DNA of 64,000 bases, taken from contig CAUYUJ010017914.1 of the NCBI GenBank assembly GCA_963575745.1, positions 110,195-174,194 of the forward strand. The letters run 5' to 3'. A program made the position numbers and the translations under genes. The notes below the pieces were generated by a model that was not told where the DNA came from, did no database searches, and worked only from the letters and a program-made list of their open reading frames with translations. Shown piece by piece: positions 19,079-28,963 of the stretch; the stretch's first letter is position 1; the number at the start of each line of letters is the position of its first letter. The stretch comes from Prorocentrum cordatum. Lineage: Eukaryota > Sar > Dinophyceae > Prorocentrales > Prorocentraceae.

Positions 19079-20195
19079 GTTGCCCGTAATCGCCTCCGCG
19101 GAACAACGCCGAGGTCGAGAACGCATGCCCGCGCGCCAATCTGCAGCAGGGTTTGGCCATGCTCGACGCGACAAGCCCCAGGAGGCACGCGGGAGGCGCC
19201 AAGGGATTGGGCGAATTCCTATGGGACCCGGGCCCTTACACGAATGGCCAGGATTGAGGACTGATGCTCAGGGGATCGAGGAAGGGACCCGGGGACATCC
19301 CATTCCGTGCCATAGGGACTCGGTGGCAGTTCCATATTCATGTTCGCATACGCATGCACATATACACATGTAACTTTATGTGCATTTCAGATACATTCGG
19401 AGAGACGGTCATGTTCAGTGATATCCGCACCAAGTCGAGTTCCAGACCCCTTCTGGGGGTCCTCCCGGGCCACCCCCTCACCCAGGACCGATCTCTGATT
19501 GTCCTGGTCCCCCGAGGCGCAACAAAGGACAAAACAAATGCCATGCCAGATTTGTTGTTCCTCCGACATTTGTCGCGTCCTCTCGAGGATCGGCGGGGTT
19601 GACATAGACATTCTTCGGCGGGAGACGGCTGCGTTAAACCGAGGCCTCCGACGGCGGATGCCAGCGGAAGGCAGGCGGGGACGCGTGAGTGCGGAGTCGT
19701 GGTGCAGCTCCGCCCTCTGGCTCTCGTGCTCCTGTCTTGGGCCCTTCCGTTTGAGGTATACCACTTTATATGCGTTGGTTTCGGTCGGTTTTGGTTGAGG
19801 CCCCACACGAAGTGTCCTGATTGAGGGCTATTCGGCGCAATGCGATGAGAACAAAACAAAGGAAGGCAGGCGGATGGCGGCGGAAGTAACAGCGAAGCGT
19901 CAACATTGGATTCAGAGGTTTCTTGGGTCGGCCGCCTTTCGCCGAGGTGGCCTCGGGAGAGCGCCGAGACAACCGCGGATCGCGCGTCGCGGGGCGCGAT
20001 GCGCGAACTTTCGTAACCTAGGGCATCCCATGTATGGTTAGGCGGGAGCTTCCCGAAAGTGTGGGGACGCGCAGAGGTGCCCTCTTCTGCACGCGAGGTG
20101 CTTCGCTGGCGGCCCTCGCACAGGTCGCGGCGTACGGTCGTTAAGTATGTCTTCTCGCGTGAGGCCCCTTACCCCTCGTCTCTCAGGTGTGCGTG
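19079..20195. other. Unassigned sequence
   Basis: Overlapping frames up to about 170 codons on both strands, none with a recognisable motif. A short CATACGCATGCACATATACACATG run lies near 19345. About 19440-19520 has weak R170-like words. No gene is supported. Confidence 0.4.
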
Positions 20196-20375
20196 TCTAG
20201 GCCTCCTAGATAGGGGTCCGAGCAGATGGGGTCGCAGGATCGCGCCGCATCGCCGATGCACCATCGACGCGGATCCATCTTTGCTAGGCGTGGCCAATGA
20301 CTCCCCGACGCCGATGGTGCATCGCGAATGCATCGCCAAGGCGGCGCAATTTTAGGACCCTACTCACTCGGACAC
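20196..20375 (+). mobile_element. Inverted-repeat dispersed element, family D, copy 2
   Basis: The left part (CGAGCAGATGGGGTCGCAGG, ATCGCGCCGCATCGCCGATG) and the reverse complement of the right part (CCGAGTGAGTAGGGTCC, ATTGCGCCGCCTTGGCGATG) match at about 75% over 40 bp, giving an imperfect terminal inverted repeat. The reverse-oriented relative is at 2757-2900. Confidence 0.6.
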
Positions 20376-20399
20376 CATTCGGGAGGTCGTTTGGAAGAG

Positions 20400-20585
20400 G
20401 AGAAGGACGAGGACGAGGACGAGGAGGAAGAGGAAGATGAGAGAAAGGAAAACCACTGCAAACCCAAGATCCATCAAGGATATTGCAATACATCCTCCTT
20501 CCAAGTTCCCTTATAGATATAGCCCTACACAAATATATTTCCATTGCGGGACATGCTCATTGGGAGACAACCGTCTGACAATCCC
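20400..20585 (-). repeat. Dispersed module T, copy 2 (inverted)
   Basis: Reverse complement of the module at 5541-5690: CAGACGGTTGT, GGAGGATGTATT, CAATATCC and CTTGGGTTTGCAGTGGT in the same order, then pyrimidine-rich repeats. Confidence 0.65.
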
Positions 20586-20960
20586 GAGGAGGAGGACGAG
20601 AGGAGGAGGACGAACATCGGAGGAGCATAGGAGGAGGAGGAGGAGGAGGAGGAGGAGGAGGAGGAAGAAGAAGAGGAGGCGGAAGGAGGAGGAGGAGGAG
20701 GCGGAGGGAGGAGGAGGAGGAGGCGGAGGGAGGAGGAGGATGAATACTCGTTCGCCGTCAGCTCGTCAGCCACTCTAGAGGGAAAGGAGAGAGGAGCAAT
20801 AGGAGGAAGAGAAGGATGCTGAGGAGAAGGAGGAGGAGGAGGAGGAGGAGGAGGAGGAGGAGGAGGAGGAGGGGGAGGAGGAAAGAGAGAACGGAGAGAG
20901 GGATGGGTGTGGGGAGAAGGACGATCGGAGGAGGAGGGGGGGGGAGTAGGAGGATGGAGG
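20586..20960. repeat. (GGA)n microsatellite blocks
   Basis: GGA blocks at 20586-20740 and 20820-20960, separated by about 60 bp of unique sequence. Confidence 0.93.
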
Positions 20961-21049
20961 GGGAGGAGGACGAGACAGGAGGAGGAGGAGCAGGCGCAGG
21001 AGAGCCCGAGGGGCACGACGCAACCTCCACGCGCCCGCCGGCCCCCCCC

Positions 21050-21340
21050 CCCCTCCCGACACGAGGACGAGGAGCGCCGCAGCGCCGAGGCGGCCGAGCG
21101 CCGCCGGCGGGAGCTGGAGGAGCAGGCGCACCGCCGGCGGGCGCGCGACGCGGAGGAGGCGAAGCGGCGCGAGGAGCAGGAGCTCTCGGACGCGGCGGCG
21201 ACGACGCCGCAGCCCGACGACGACGACGACGACGACGACGTCGACGACCACGACCACGACCACGACGACGACGACGACCACGACCACGACCACCACCACC
21301 ACCACCACCACCACCACCACCACCACCACCACCACCACGA
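21050..21340 (+). CDS. Possible exon: Glu/Arg/Ala helix then poly-Asp/His
   Basis: One frame reads a dense charged segment (SRHEDEERRSAEAAERRRRE, then LEEQAHRRRARDAEEAKRRE) followed by SDAAATTPQPDDD and runs of Asp and His encoded by GAC and CAC repeats (21217-21338). The non-repeat part has the coiled-coil look of real protein. It is bounded by simple sequence, no splice sites or start are clear, and no family is recognised. Confidence 0.25.
21217..21338. repeat. (GAC)n/(CAC)n trinucleotide repeats
   Basis: GAC runs with CAC interruptions pass into a perfect run of about 16 CAC units. Confidence 0.95.
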
Positions 21341-22280
21341 GGCGGGCTTCTCCACATTCGCTTTCGAGCCTCGCTGGCTGCCGAGTGCCCCCGACGCACC
21401 CCCCTGCCCACTCTTACCCGCACTTGTGGGGTTGTGGTGCGTCCCCGAGGCTCCAGCGCGGACCCTTGTGTCGATGCTGGCCCCCGCCCCTTTGCGCGCG
21501 AAGCTAGGGAGCTTCGCTGGAAGGGCGCCGCCGCCAGACCCGTCGGAGTTCGAAGGATTTGGCTTCTTGGATGGGTGCTCGCCCATGTTGGGCCTTTGGG
21601 AGTGCTCCTGTGCGCAACGGCTGGGTCTGACTGGAACTTCGAGTCACAGCGCACCCAAGGAGAGATCTGGTAGTTTGCGGATGGCCTTCGAACCTTGACC
21701 TCGCGGCGTGAGGGACAATTTATGGCGGCGCGCACAAGGGAGTAGGGAAGGGGCAAGCCTTCTCAGATACACCTTGCTTCTTGGACGGCGCGGGCCTTAT
21801 CAGATGTAGGGCCCGCGCCTCCTAACAAGCAGCCTCCTTCGAAGAAGCCTCCCCCCCCTGACCCCTTGTGGGCGCCGCCCAGAGGGACAAAACACCTCTT
21901 CGAAGGTTTCAGCAGCTGGGGGGACATGTGGAGGCCCTCGGCCCCCCCCTCCCTGCCCCAGCCATTGGACCGTCAAAGAGCAGTGCGATATGTGGAGAAA
22001 ATTGGCCCCGGCCGCGGGGCGTCCGCGCCGTGGTAGGCAGAGGCCGATACGTCGAGGGTCTGCGGTCCGCAGGGGGCACCCATGCACCGCCATGCCTGGC
22101 CAGGCCCACCTTCGGCCCAGGATGCTGCGCAAACCATGCCGGGGCCCAGGGGAGGCGCTGGGCAAGCAGGGTGGCGGGATGCCTGCTGCGTAAGACCAGT
22201 CCGATGTACGCTTCCGCGCTACAGTGAGCGGCTTGAATAAGGAACACTTGCGTTTCAAAAGGGGCTCGGTCGTTCCTTAG
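21341..22280. other. GC-rich unassigned sequence
   Basis: Frames up to about 150 codons on both strands, rich in Pro, Arg and Ala. No domain, splice-bounded frame or repeat partner was recognised. Confidence 0.4.
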
Positions 22281-22367
22281 ATTTTACATGCGTTATTTGC
22301 AGTTTGTTTTGCGTTATCTATTATTTATCGCTCCTTATGCGTTATTCCTTGGGATAAAAAGGGGCTT

Positions 22368-22408
22368 CGTTCCTTATTTATCGTTCCTTAGGTCAACGCC
22401 CCGACGGT
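22368..22408 (+). repeat. 41-bp dispersed sequence, copy 1
   Basis: CGTTCCTTATTTA, GTTCCTTAGGTCAACGCCCC and GAC(G/T)GT are shared with 46500-46540, with about four mismatches in 41 bases. The preceding 130 bp are AT-richer with several GTTATT/CTTATT words. Confidence 0.75.
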
Positions 22409-22432
22409 GCTTGGCACGCGCGACAGCGCGAG

Positions 22433-22580
22433 CGTGCACCGAGCTGGTCTGCTGCACGGGCTGCGCTGCCGCCCACCAGGAGCGGGAGGAGCGGCAGAGG
22501 TCGATCCCGCTCCCGTGCCAGGCCTGCGCCTGCTCGGGCGAGTGCCGGGACTGCCGTCGGAGAAAGCCCGCAGGGGCGCG
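22433..22580 (+). CDS. Possible exon: cysteine-rich segment
   Basis: One frame contains ten Cys within about 45 residues (CTELVCCTGCAAAHQEREER, then LPCQACACSGECRDCRRRKP). The CxxC pairs and basic tail resemble a small metal-binding region, though no named zinc-finger class fits. It runs straight into a GGA tract. The boundaries are not defined. Confidence 0.25.
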
Positions 22581-22935
22581 GAGGAGGAGGAGGAGGAGGA
22601 GGAGGAGGAGGAGGAGGAGGAGGAGGAGGAGGAGGAGGAGGAGGAGGAGGAGGAGGAGGAGGAGGAGGAGGAGGAGGAGGATGAGGAGGGGAGGAGGAGG
22701 AGGAGGAGGAGGGAGGAGGAGGAGGAGGAGGAGGAGGGAGGAGGAGGGAGGGAGGGAGGGAGGGAGGGAGGGAGGGAGGGAGGGAGGGAAGGGAGGGAGG
22801 GAGGGAGGAGGGCGGGAGGGGGAGGGGGGAGGGAGGGAGGGAGGGAGGGAGGGAGGGAGGGAGGGAGGGAGGGAGGGGGAGGGAGGGAGGGAGGGAGGGA
22901 GGGAGGGAGGGAGGAGGAGGAGGAGGAGGAGGAGG
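22578..22935. repeat. (GGA)n and (GGGA)n microsatellites
   Basis: Perfect GGA (22578-22740) changes to GGGA tetramers (22745-22910) and back to GGA. The plus strand is purine-only for about 350 bp. Confidence 0.97.
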
Positions 22936-23839
22936 ACTTCGTCTTCGCCCATTGTTTCGGTCCTCGGGGAGGCAAGGGAGGGGGGGCGGCGCTCCTTGCC
23001 GTCACGGCCAGACCCGCCTCGGGAGATCCTGTTGTTTGCAGAAGGCGCCCATCGTGGAGGTCCGCGGCGCGGCGGTGTCGATGGATTCCAGGGCCCTCGG
23101 CAGCGCGTTTTTGTCCGCCGCAGCGTGGGGCAAGTCTTCGGCGGCGAGCAGAGGAGGGGGTGGAAGTGAGAATCTCAGAAGCAGAGGACACCCGAAGCAC
23201 GAGTATGTACCAAGTCGGCGGCGAGCGATGGGGGGAAATGATAAGGAGGAGTCCTTCTCAGAAGGCGGCGGGGCCTCTCAGAAGCCCTGCCCTCGCGCCT
23301 TTTGAGAAGTCTGTTGTGTCTTCGGGGAGGGCTTAGAACACTTCTCACAATGCCAGGGGGCTTCGGAGCCTTCTGAGAAGGCCCGCCCCTTCTCACTTCC
23401 CCCCCGCGCTCGCCGCCAAAGTCTGGACCCGGAGATCGGTAGCCCCAGACCCCAGAAGGTCTGGACCCCTTCCCCTGGACAGCTTCTTCAGCCTGGACGG
23501 CAGGTTTGTCGAGGGTCCCGGGGCCCAGAAAGCGAGCCCGGGGAGGCAGGAGGCTGCCACAGCTCGTCCGCCGTGATCTGCCTCCCGACGCGAGGGGGGG
23601 CGCGAGCCGATGTGGCCTCGCTCCTCTCCAGGACTGCCACGGCAGGGGCCGCTACCTCAGCCTGTTCCTGGTGAGCGCCCTGGGGCACCGCAGCACCGAG
23701 CTGGAGTTCGGGCAGAAGTGGCAGGGCTGCGCCGCCTGCGGCGGCCACGACCCCGGGCTGCTCGGCGAGATGATCAGGCGGGGCACCCCGGCGGCCGCAC
23801 GCCGCCACCGACCCTGGCCGCACGCCGCACCGATGGCGC
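22936..23839. other. GC-rich unassigned sequence
   Basis: Around 23625-23670 a frame (CHGRGRYLSLFL) lies between CAGG and GGTGAGCG, which could be a very small exon, but nothing confirms it. CGGAGCCTTCTGAGAAGG (23361-23378) resembles 57-75. Otherwise nothing recognised. Confidence 0.35.
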
Positions 23840-24080
23840 AAAACGCTCTTCGAAGGCCAAGGCTCCCGAGAGCCGAGAGGGTCACGCAGCGCGCTCCGAA
23901 TGCCAAGGCCCCAAAAGAGCGAAGGGCGACGCAACACGCTTTTTTAGATCGAGGCTTCCGAGAGTCCACAGCGGCGTGTGAAGCAGCTCGTAACACCGAG
24001 GCTTCCCCAAAGCGAGCAGTCACGTGTCGAGTTCTGAACGCCAAGGCCCCCCAAGAGCGGCCATCTCGTGCACTTTTCTG
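23840..24080 (+). repeat. Degenerate tandem repeat with CCAAGGCCCC/GAGAGCG words
   Basis: CCAAGGC..CC..AGAGCG-type segments recur at about 23862, 23905 and 24045, with GAGGCTTCC at 23953 and 23999. Units are too diverged to fix a period. Confidence 0.4.
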
Positions 24081-24283
24081 TTGCGCTCCGCACTTTTCTG
24101 ATGCGCTCCTTCCGTTGCCGTGCAGGCCCAGGTTCTAGCACGCCCGCACTCTGCGCGCACGGTGGCGGATGCACACCATGGCGAATACAGTCTTAGGCGC
24201 TGCCACAAGGACCACTTTGGGATCCGGGGCGGCTCTTGTTCCCCACGGGGTTGCTAAATTTCAAGAACAGGCCCCCCAGCCGA

Positions 24284-24466
24284 CCCCACCCTGCACACCG
24301 CGGCCGCAGACCTCCAAGTTGTCTCAGTGGTCACGAGTAGCCCGTCCCGCGCCTGGCCAACCCCACCTTGCATACCTCGGCCGCCAGTCCCCAAGTTGTC
24401 TCAGTGGTCCCGAGTAGCCCTTCTCGCGGCCGCCAGACCCCGAATTGTCCCGATGATCCCCGAGAG
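24284..24466 (+). repeat. 77-bp tandem repeat, about 2.4 units
   Basis: Units start at 24284 and 24361 with CCCCACC(C/T)TGCA. Both contain CAAGTTGTCTCAGTGGT and CGAGTAGCCC. A partial third unit begins near 24423. Confidence 0.88.
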
Positions 24467-24499
24467 TCCCGGGTGTCTTAGCTCGCGCCCTCGACGAAC

Positions 24500-26060
24500 A
24501 CGACAGAACGCAGCATGACAGAACAGAACATGACATAACGGAACAGAGCATGCCATAACATGGAATACCATAACATATCAATAACATGACAAAGTAGAGC
24601 ATTACATAACATGCCATAACATACCATAGCAGAGCATGGCATAACATACTAGTATATAGACCAGCATCTGTAGCATACACTAATTCAGCATAACATGCCA
24701 CGCATTAACATAATATGTGCCATGTCCAAATCGGCCATAACAGGGCACCATATAATACACCATGGCACATCATGACATAACTTGATACAATATAGCATGA
24801 CATAACTGAGCATACTTGAAACACCTTAACCGAACATGTCGCACCATGGTGCAGCATCGCAGAACACATAATAGCACGGCCAGCAGAGCATAGCAACGAC
24901 GAACAGGACACACCGCCAGATGACACACCATAACATGACATACTGAAACACGATCATGGCAGAACATGACATAGCATAAGATAGCAATGTCATGCAAATT
25001 ATGACATAGCATATCATCGCATAACATACCTGAGCAGAACCACACACACCATACGACGACATAACACAACATAACACAACATAACGTCATATACCATATC
25101 TGCGCATACCATAACGCACCTTGACATACCATTTCAAATCATGACAGCATCATATAACATATCTTCACACGACAGCATAGGATAGCGACACATGCTATCA
25201 GAGCGCATCATCACAGGATTTGCAGAGCCGAGCCGTCAACAAACATAGCATCACAGAGCATAATGACGCAGAACTTGCCAGAACAGAAGACGACCGATCA
25301 CAGCATACCAGCACATAGCCAAACATAACATGACACACGTTGGCATACAAGATCACATCATGACACATCATCACGGGGAGGATCATAGCACGACCGCAGA
25401 GCATAGCGACGACGAACACGACAGAACTCAGCATGACACAGCACACACTTACATAGCATAACACGAGCATGACATAACATTACAGAACATAACATAGCAA
25501 TGTCATGACAACATATGGAGGGCCATAACACCACATTACGTACCATAACAGACCATGACAGCGCATACTACTACATAACATATCACGACACAGCATCAGC
25601 GATCACATCATAACACTACAGCAGAGCATAGCGCTGCATATTAGCAGGGCAGGTGATCATATATTATACAGGGCCGAGCCGTCAACAAACATAACATCAC
25701 AGAAAAGAGCAGAGCAGACCATGACACAACACACTACGACCTACCACAACACACCATAACATAACTGAGCATACCACGACAGACCATGACATAACTTATC
25801 AGACCATGGTGCGATCGCATTACGGAGCACATCATACTACGACAGCACAGCATAGCCAGATATATTAGCATACCATATCATGATACAATGCTTTGAGCCG
25901 AGCTTCCAGCAACATTACAGACCATATCATACTATAGCATACGCTGACATACTGTACCATAGCGAATCACAGTGCCACAGAGCAGACCATGTCATAACAT
26001 CTCATAGCATTTGGTGACAGAGATGAGCATAACATAAGCTACTCAATCAGAAGAGAAACA
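24500..26060 (+). repeat. AT-richer degenerate satellite of CATAACATGA-type words, about 1.6 kb
   Basis: Short words such as CATAACATGACATAGCATAC recur throughout with loose 5- and 10-base spacing. Longer internal duplications sit on top, for example CCGAGCCGTCAACAAACATA at about 25228 and 25676, and CAGAGCATAGC.ACGACGAACA at about 24890 and 25396. AT content is clearly above the flanks. Cys/Met/Val-rich minus frames are artefacts. Confidence 0.9.
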
Positions 26061-26573
26061 TGCAAGTGACAAGGAACATCAGAACAGACGACGTGGCTAT
26101 CGCCACCAGCGTCACGACGTCACGCTGGCTCGCCGAGAACATAATAGGACACAATGGAGCAGTGCATTTGAGAGCGTGACCACGTGGAACTCGGTTGAGT
26201 CGTTCTGGAATCCAGGCTGCCGACCACTTAGTCGACCGCGCGCCGTCGGGAACAAGCGCTTCAGGTTTCGGTGGGGATCGCTTGAAGCAACATCATTTCA
26301 GAGCCGTGCCTTCGAGCCATGTGGGCAAACTTGTTCGCGGCCGAGGTTCGCCGTGGCCAGAGGAGCCCCCGCGTCCGTGGCGCGAGGACTGTGCAGTGGA
26401 GGCCCATGCCAAGAAACACCCTGCTTGCCTCCAGGGTGCCCTGGGTTTCCTGTCTTTCGATGGTTTTGCCATGGAGAGCGTGACGTTCCCACGCCAAACA
26501 TCGATGCACGTCCTGGGGTCTCAGGGTTCGGTTTCTTGTGGGTCTCCTGTGGTCGGGCCCCCCCTGTAATGGA
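26061..26573. other. Unassigned sequence
   Basis: Open frames on both strands up to 136 codons, without motif. GGCGAACCTCGGCCG on the minus strand (about 26345) also occurs near 7286 on the plus strand. Confidence 0.35.
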
Positions 26574-26756
26574 GGATGACGATTAATAAATGACCGGGTG
26601 TTCACGCGGCGGCGCCCGGGATGACGATTAGAAACAACCGACCGCGGGCTGGAAAACTATTTTTTAATCGTTCTCCTCCAGTCAGAAACTTGTGCAGAAA
26701 CAGCTGAAAACTATTTTTTTAATCGTTCCCTCCCACTCTTTTATTAATCGTCATCC
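26574..26756. mobile_element. 183-bp inverted-repeat element (MITE-like)
   Basis: Ends are a perfect 17-bp inverted repeat: GGATGACGATTAATAAA (26574-26590) and TTTATTAATCGTCATCC (26740-26756). Inside, GGATGACGATTAGAAAC (about 26620) repeats the end motif, and GAAAACTATTTTTTAATCGTT occurs twice about 52 bp apart. This suggests a nested or internally duplicated element. No target duplication is clear. Confidence 0.75.
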
Positions 26757-26904
26757 CGCAGTACACCACGGCGGGAAGCACCAGTCCGGGGTCCCGAGAC
26801 GGCCCTGACCAGGGCGGAGACGCCCCCAGGGACTCCAGCGCCGTTCTCTCTCTCGCGACGTGGGCCTCCAGGGGTCTGGACCCCCTCCCCGTGACCGGAT
26901 GCTC

Positions 26905-27130
26905 ATCGTCCTCCTCCTTCTCCTTGTCCTCCTCCTTCTCCTCCTCCTCCTCCTCCTCCTCTTCCTCCTCCTCCCCCTCCTCCTTCTCCTCCTTTTCCTC
27001 CTCCTCCTCTTCCTCCTCCTCCCCCTCCTGCTCCTGCTCCTCCTCTTCCTCCTCCTCCCCCTCCTGCTCCTGCTCCTGCTCCTCCTCCTCCTCCTCCTCC
27101 TCCTCCTCCTCCTCCTCCTCCTCCTCCTCC
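26905..27130. repeat. (TCC)n microsatellite
   Basis: TCC/TTC runs with two CTGCTC interruptions. Confidence 0.95.
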
Positions 27131-27284
27131 AGGGCCGGGCGCCCACGGGCCTGACCCCCCCCAGGGTCTCTCTTTGACTGCACCGGGGCCCATGAAGGGC
27201 CCCGCGAGGCGGGACATTGCAGCACAACCTAGATACAAAGTTGCTTGTGCTTTGTCACGACACCAGGGCGACATGGACCTCTGG

Positions 27285-27374
27285 AGGCCTGGACCCCTTC
27301 CCAGGGACTGCATTCCCATCCCTGGCAGTTTTCGCTGACGGTCCTACAACCCGGCAAGGCCCCCAGAGGCCGAA
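27285..27374 (-). repeat. R170 dispersed family copy, truncated by an inserted element
   Basis: The plus strand shows TGGACCCCTTCCCAGGGAC, TCGCTGACGGTCC and CCGGCAAGGCCCCCAGAGGC, which is the reverse family order. It abuts the inverted-repeat element starting at 27375. Confidence 0.6.
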
Positions 27375-27591
27375 GGAGCCTGTTGTTTTCAAGACTCCAG
27401 CAATTTTACTTGCATGGACGGAGGTGGGGGTCGAACCTGAAGCAAGCCGCAGACGATTTGCACGTGCGGAAATCACGCAAGTCGAAAGGCACTTGCACGC
27501 CAGTGTTCGTCTGAAGAGGGGCGAGAGGGTGGGGAGGGCGAACGCCATGCAAGTAGACTTACCCGAATCTCACCACAGGAACGCAGGCTCC
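27375..27591 (+). mobile_element. 217-bp MITE-like element, family M2, copy 1
   Basis: Ends are GGAGCCTG and CAGGCTCC, with an imperfect inverted repeat continuing inward to ACTTGCATGG / CCATGCAAGT. The interior (AGCAAGCCGCAGACGATTTG, ATCACGCAAGTCG, CTTGCACGC) aligns throughout with 52989-53209. Both copies sit inside or against an R170 repeat. Non-coding. Confidence 0.8.
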
Positions 27592-28278
27592 AGGCGGCCA
27601 GAAAACGTGTGGTCGCGACTTCGTTCGCATCGCGAGGGTGTGCAGCAGGCCCGCCCAGGGCCCCCCCAAAGGGCGGCCTCGGCCAGAGGGCGGTCGGCGG
27701 CAGCTCGGCGGCCTGCCGTGCCCCTGCACCGAGGGGCACCGGGAGATGCGCCGACTGCGGGGGCTCCGGCGAGCTCTCCCCGGAGGACGCCGCGGCGAGG
27801 TCCGCGGCCGAGCCCTCCGCCCCCCCCCCCGGGAGCCCAGTTTCTTAGAGGAGGGGAGGGTGCCCATGCCTCTGCCCTCCCCTCGCTTTCCCCTGTCTCG
27901 GCCTCCTGGGGGGCCCTCGTCGCCACCGCTGGATTCGCCTCGAAACTCTGGTCCGAGCCCACCCCTGGGAGAGGTCAAGGGAGTAGCGGTATCGTTGCCT
28001 TTCGGTTTCCCCAACGCGCCTCGCCTCGGGGGCCCAAATTCGATCCGACCGATCCGATGCGACAGCGCTTCTGGCCGGCCCGATCCGAGTCGGTCCCAGG
28101 CGAGGGATCCGATCGATGCGATCGATGCGAGGCGACCTCGGTGCGATCCAATCCGATCGGCCGAGGCCGTGTGAGCGGTGACCTCGCTAGGGACCAGGAC
28201 ATTGGCTCGTCCGAGGAAGCTGCAGCCGCAGCCGTAGACCGAGGCAATCGCAATCAGGGGTCGGCCTAGACGGTGCTC
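27592..28278. other. GC-rich sequence, GATC-rich in its second half
   Basis: 28020-28165 repeats GATCCGAT, GATCGATGCGATCGATGCGA and related words, also found at 11.7 and 37.4 kb. A possible small Cys-containing frame (GRCADCGGSGELSPED, about 27740-27790) has no support beyond its appearance. Confidence 0.4.
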
Positions 28279-28640
28279 TGGCGATTGCGTGGACCGTTCT
28301 CGTTTCGAATTCGTTTTGCAGCCAAGGCGAATTGGAGACGCAACGAGGGAAAGCGAAAACAGTACGAGATCGGAAAGCACGGTTTAGGTCGACCCTTGTG
28401 CTCCATTATCCCCTTCCTCCAGGTGGACTTGCTTACATTTATGGTCAGCAGCGTCCTTTTGGCGATTTCGTGGGCCGTTTCGTTTCGAATTCGTTTTGTA
28501 GCCAAGGCGAATTGGAGACAAACCGAGGGAAAGAGAGACAATAAACAACACGGTTTAGGCCGACCCCTGTGCTCCAGTATGCCTTTCCCTCTGGGTGGAC
28601 CTGCTTACATGCTCTGGGCCCAGCGGCCTGGGTTTATGGG
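28279..28640 (+). repeat. 181-bp tandem duplication
   Basis: Units at 28279-28459 and 28460-28640 share TGGCGATT.CGTGG, GTTTCGAATTCGTTTTG, AGCCAAGGCGAATTGGAGAC, ACGGTTTAGG.CGACCC and TGGACTTGCTTACAT. Identity is about 80%. Confidence 0.88.
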
Positions 28641-28708
28641 GGGGCGTGGATTGATCCGAGCATCGACAGCGCGCTTCTGGCCGACCCGATGCGATTCGAT
28701 CCCAGGCA

Positions 28709-28900
28709 TTTCCTCCTCCTCCTCCTCCTCCTCCTCCTCCTCCTCCTCCTCCTCCTCCTCCTCCTCCGCCTCCTCCTCCTCCCTCCTCCTCCTCCTCCTC
28801 CTCCTCCTCCTCCTCCTCCTCCTCCTCCTCCTCCTCCTCCTCTCCTCCTCCTCCCCTCCTCCTCCTCCTCCTCCTACTCCTCCTCCTCCTCCTCCTCCTC
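28709..28900. repeat. (TCC)n microsatellite at the LINE 3' boundary
   Basis: Near-perfect TCC that ends where the LINE begins (the LINE reads on the minus strand, so this is its 3' side). The LINE's other end also meets TCC repeats at 36789. Confidence 0.95.
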
Positions 28901-28963
28901 TGCGCTCTGCGCTGCCAAGCGATCCATCCCGTGAACACAAGATGCCCGCACTTCAAAGAAAAA

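Noticed and set aside
24500-26060. Possible CRISPR array
   Set aside because: Repeats are degenerate words without constant repeat and spacer lengths, and the genome is eukaryotic.
27428-27500. B-box-like AGGTTCGACCCC on the minus strand, as part of a tRNA or SINE
   Set aside because: No A-box or cloverleaf stem accompanies it, and the other copy of the same element (52989-53209) lacks the motif.
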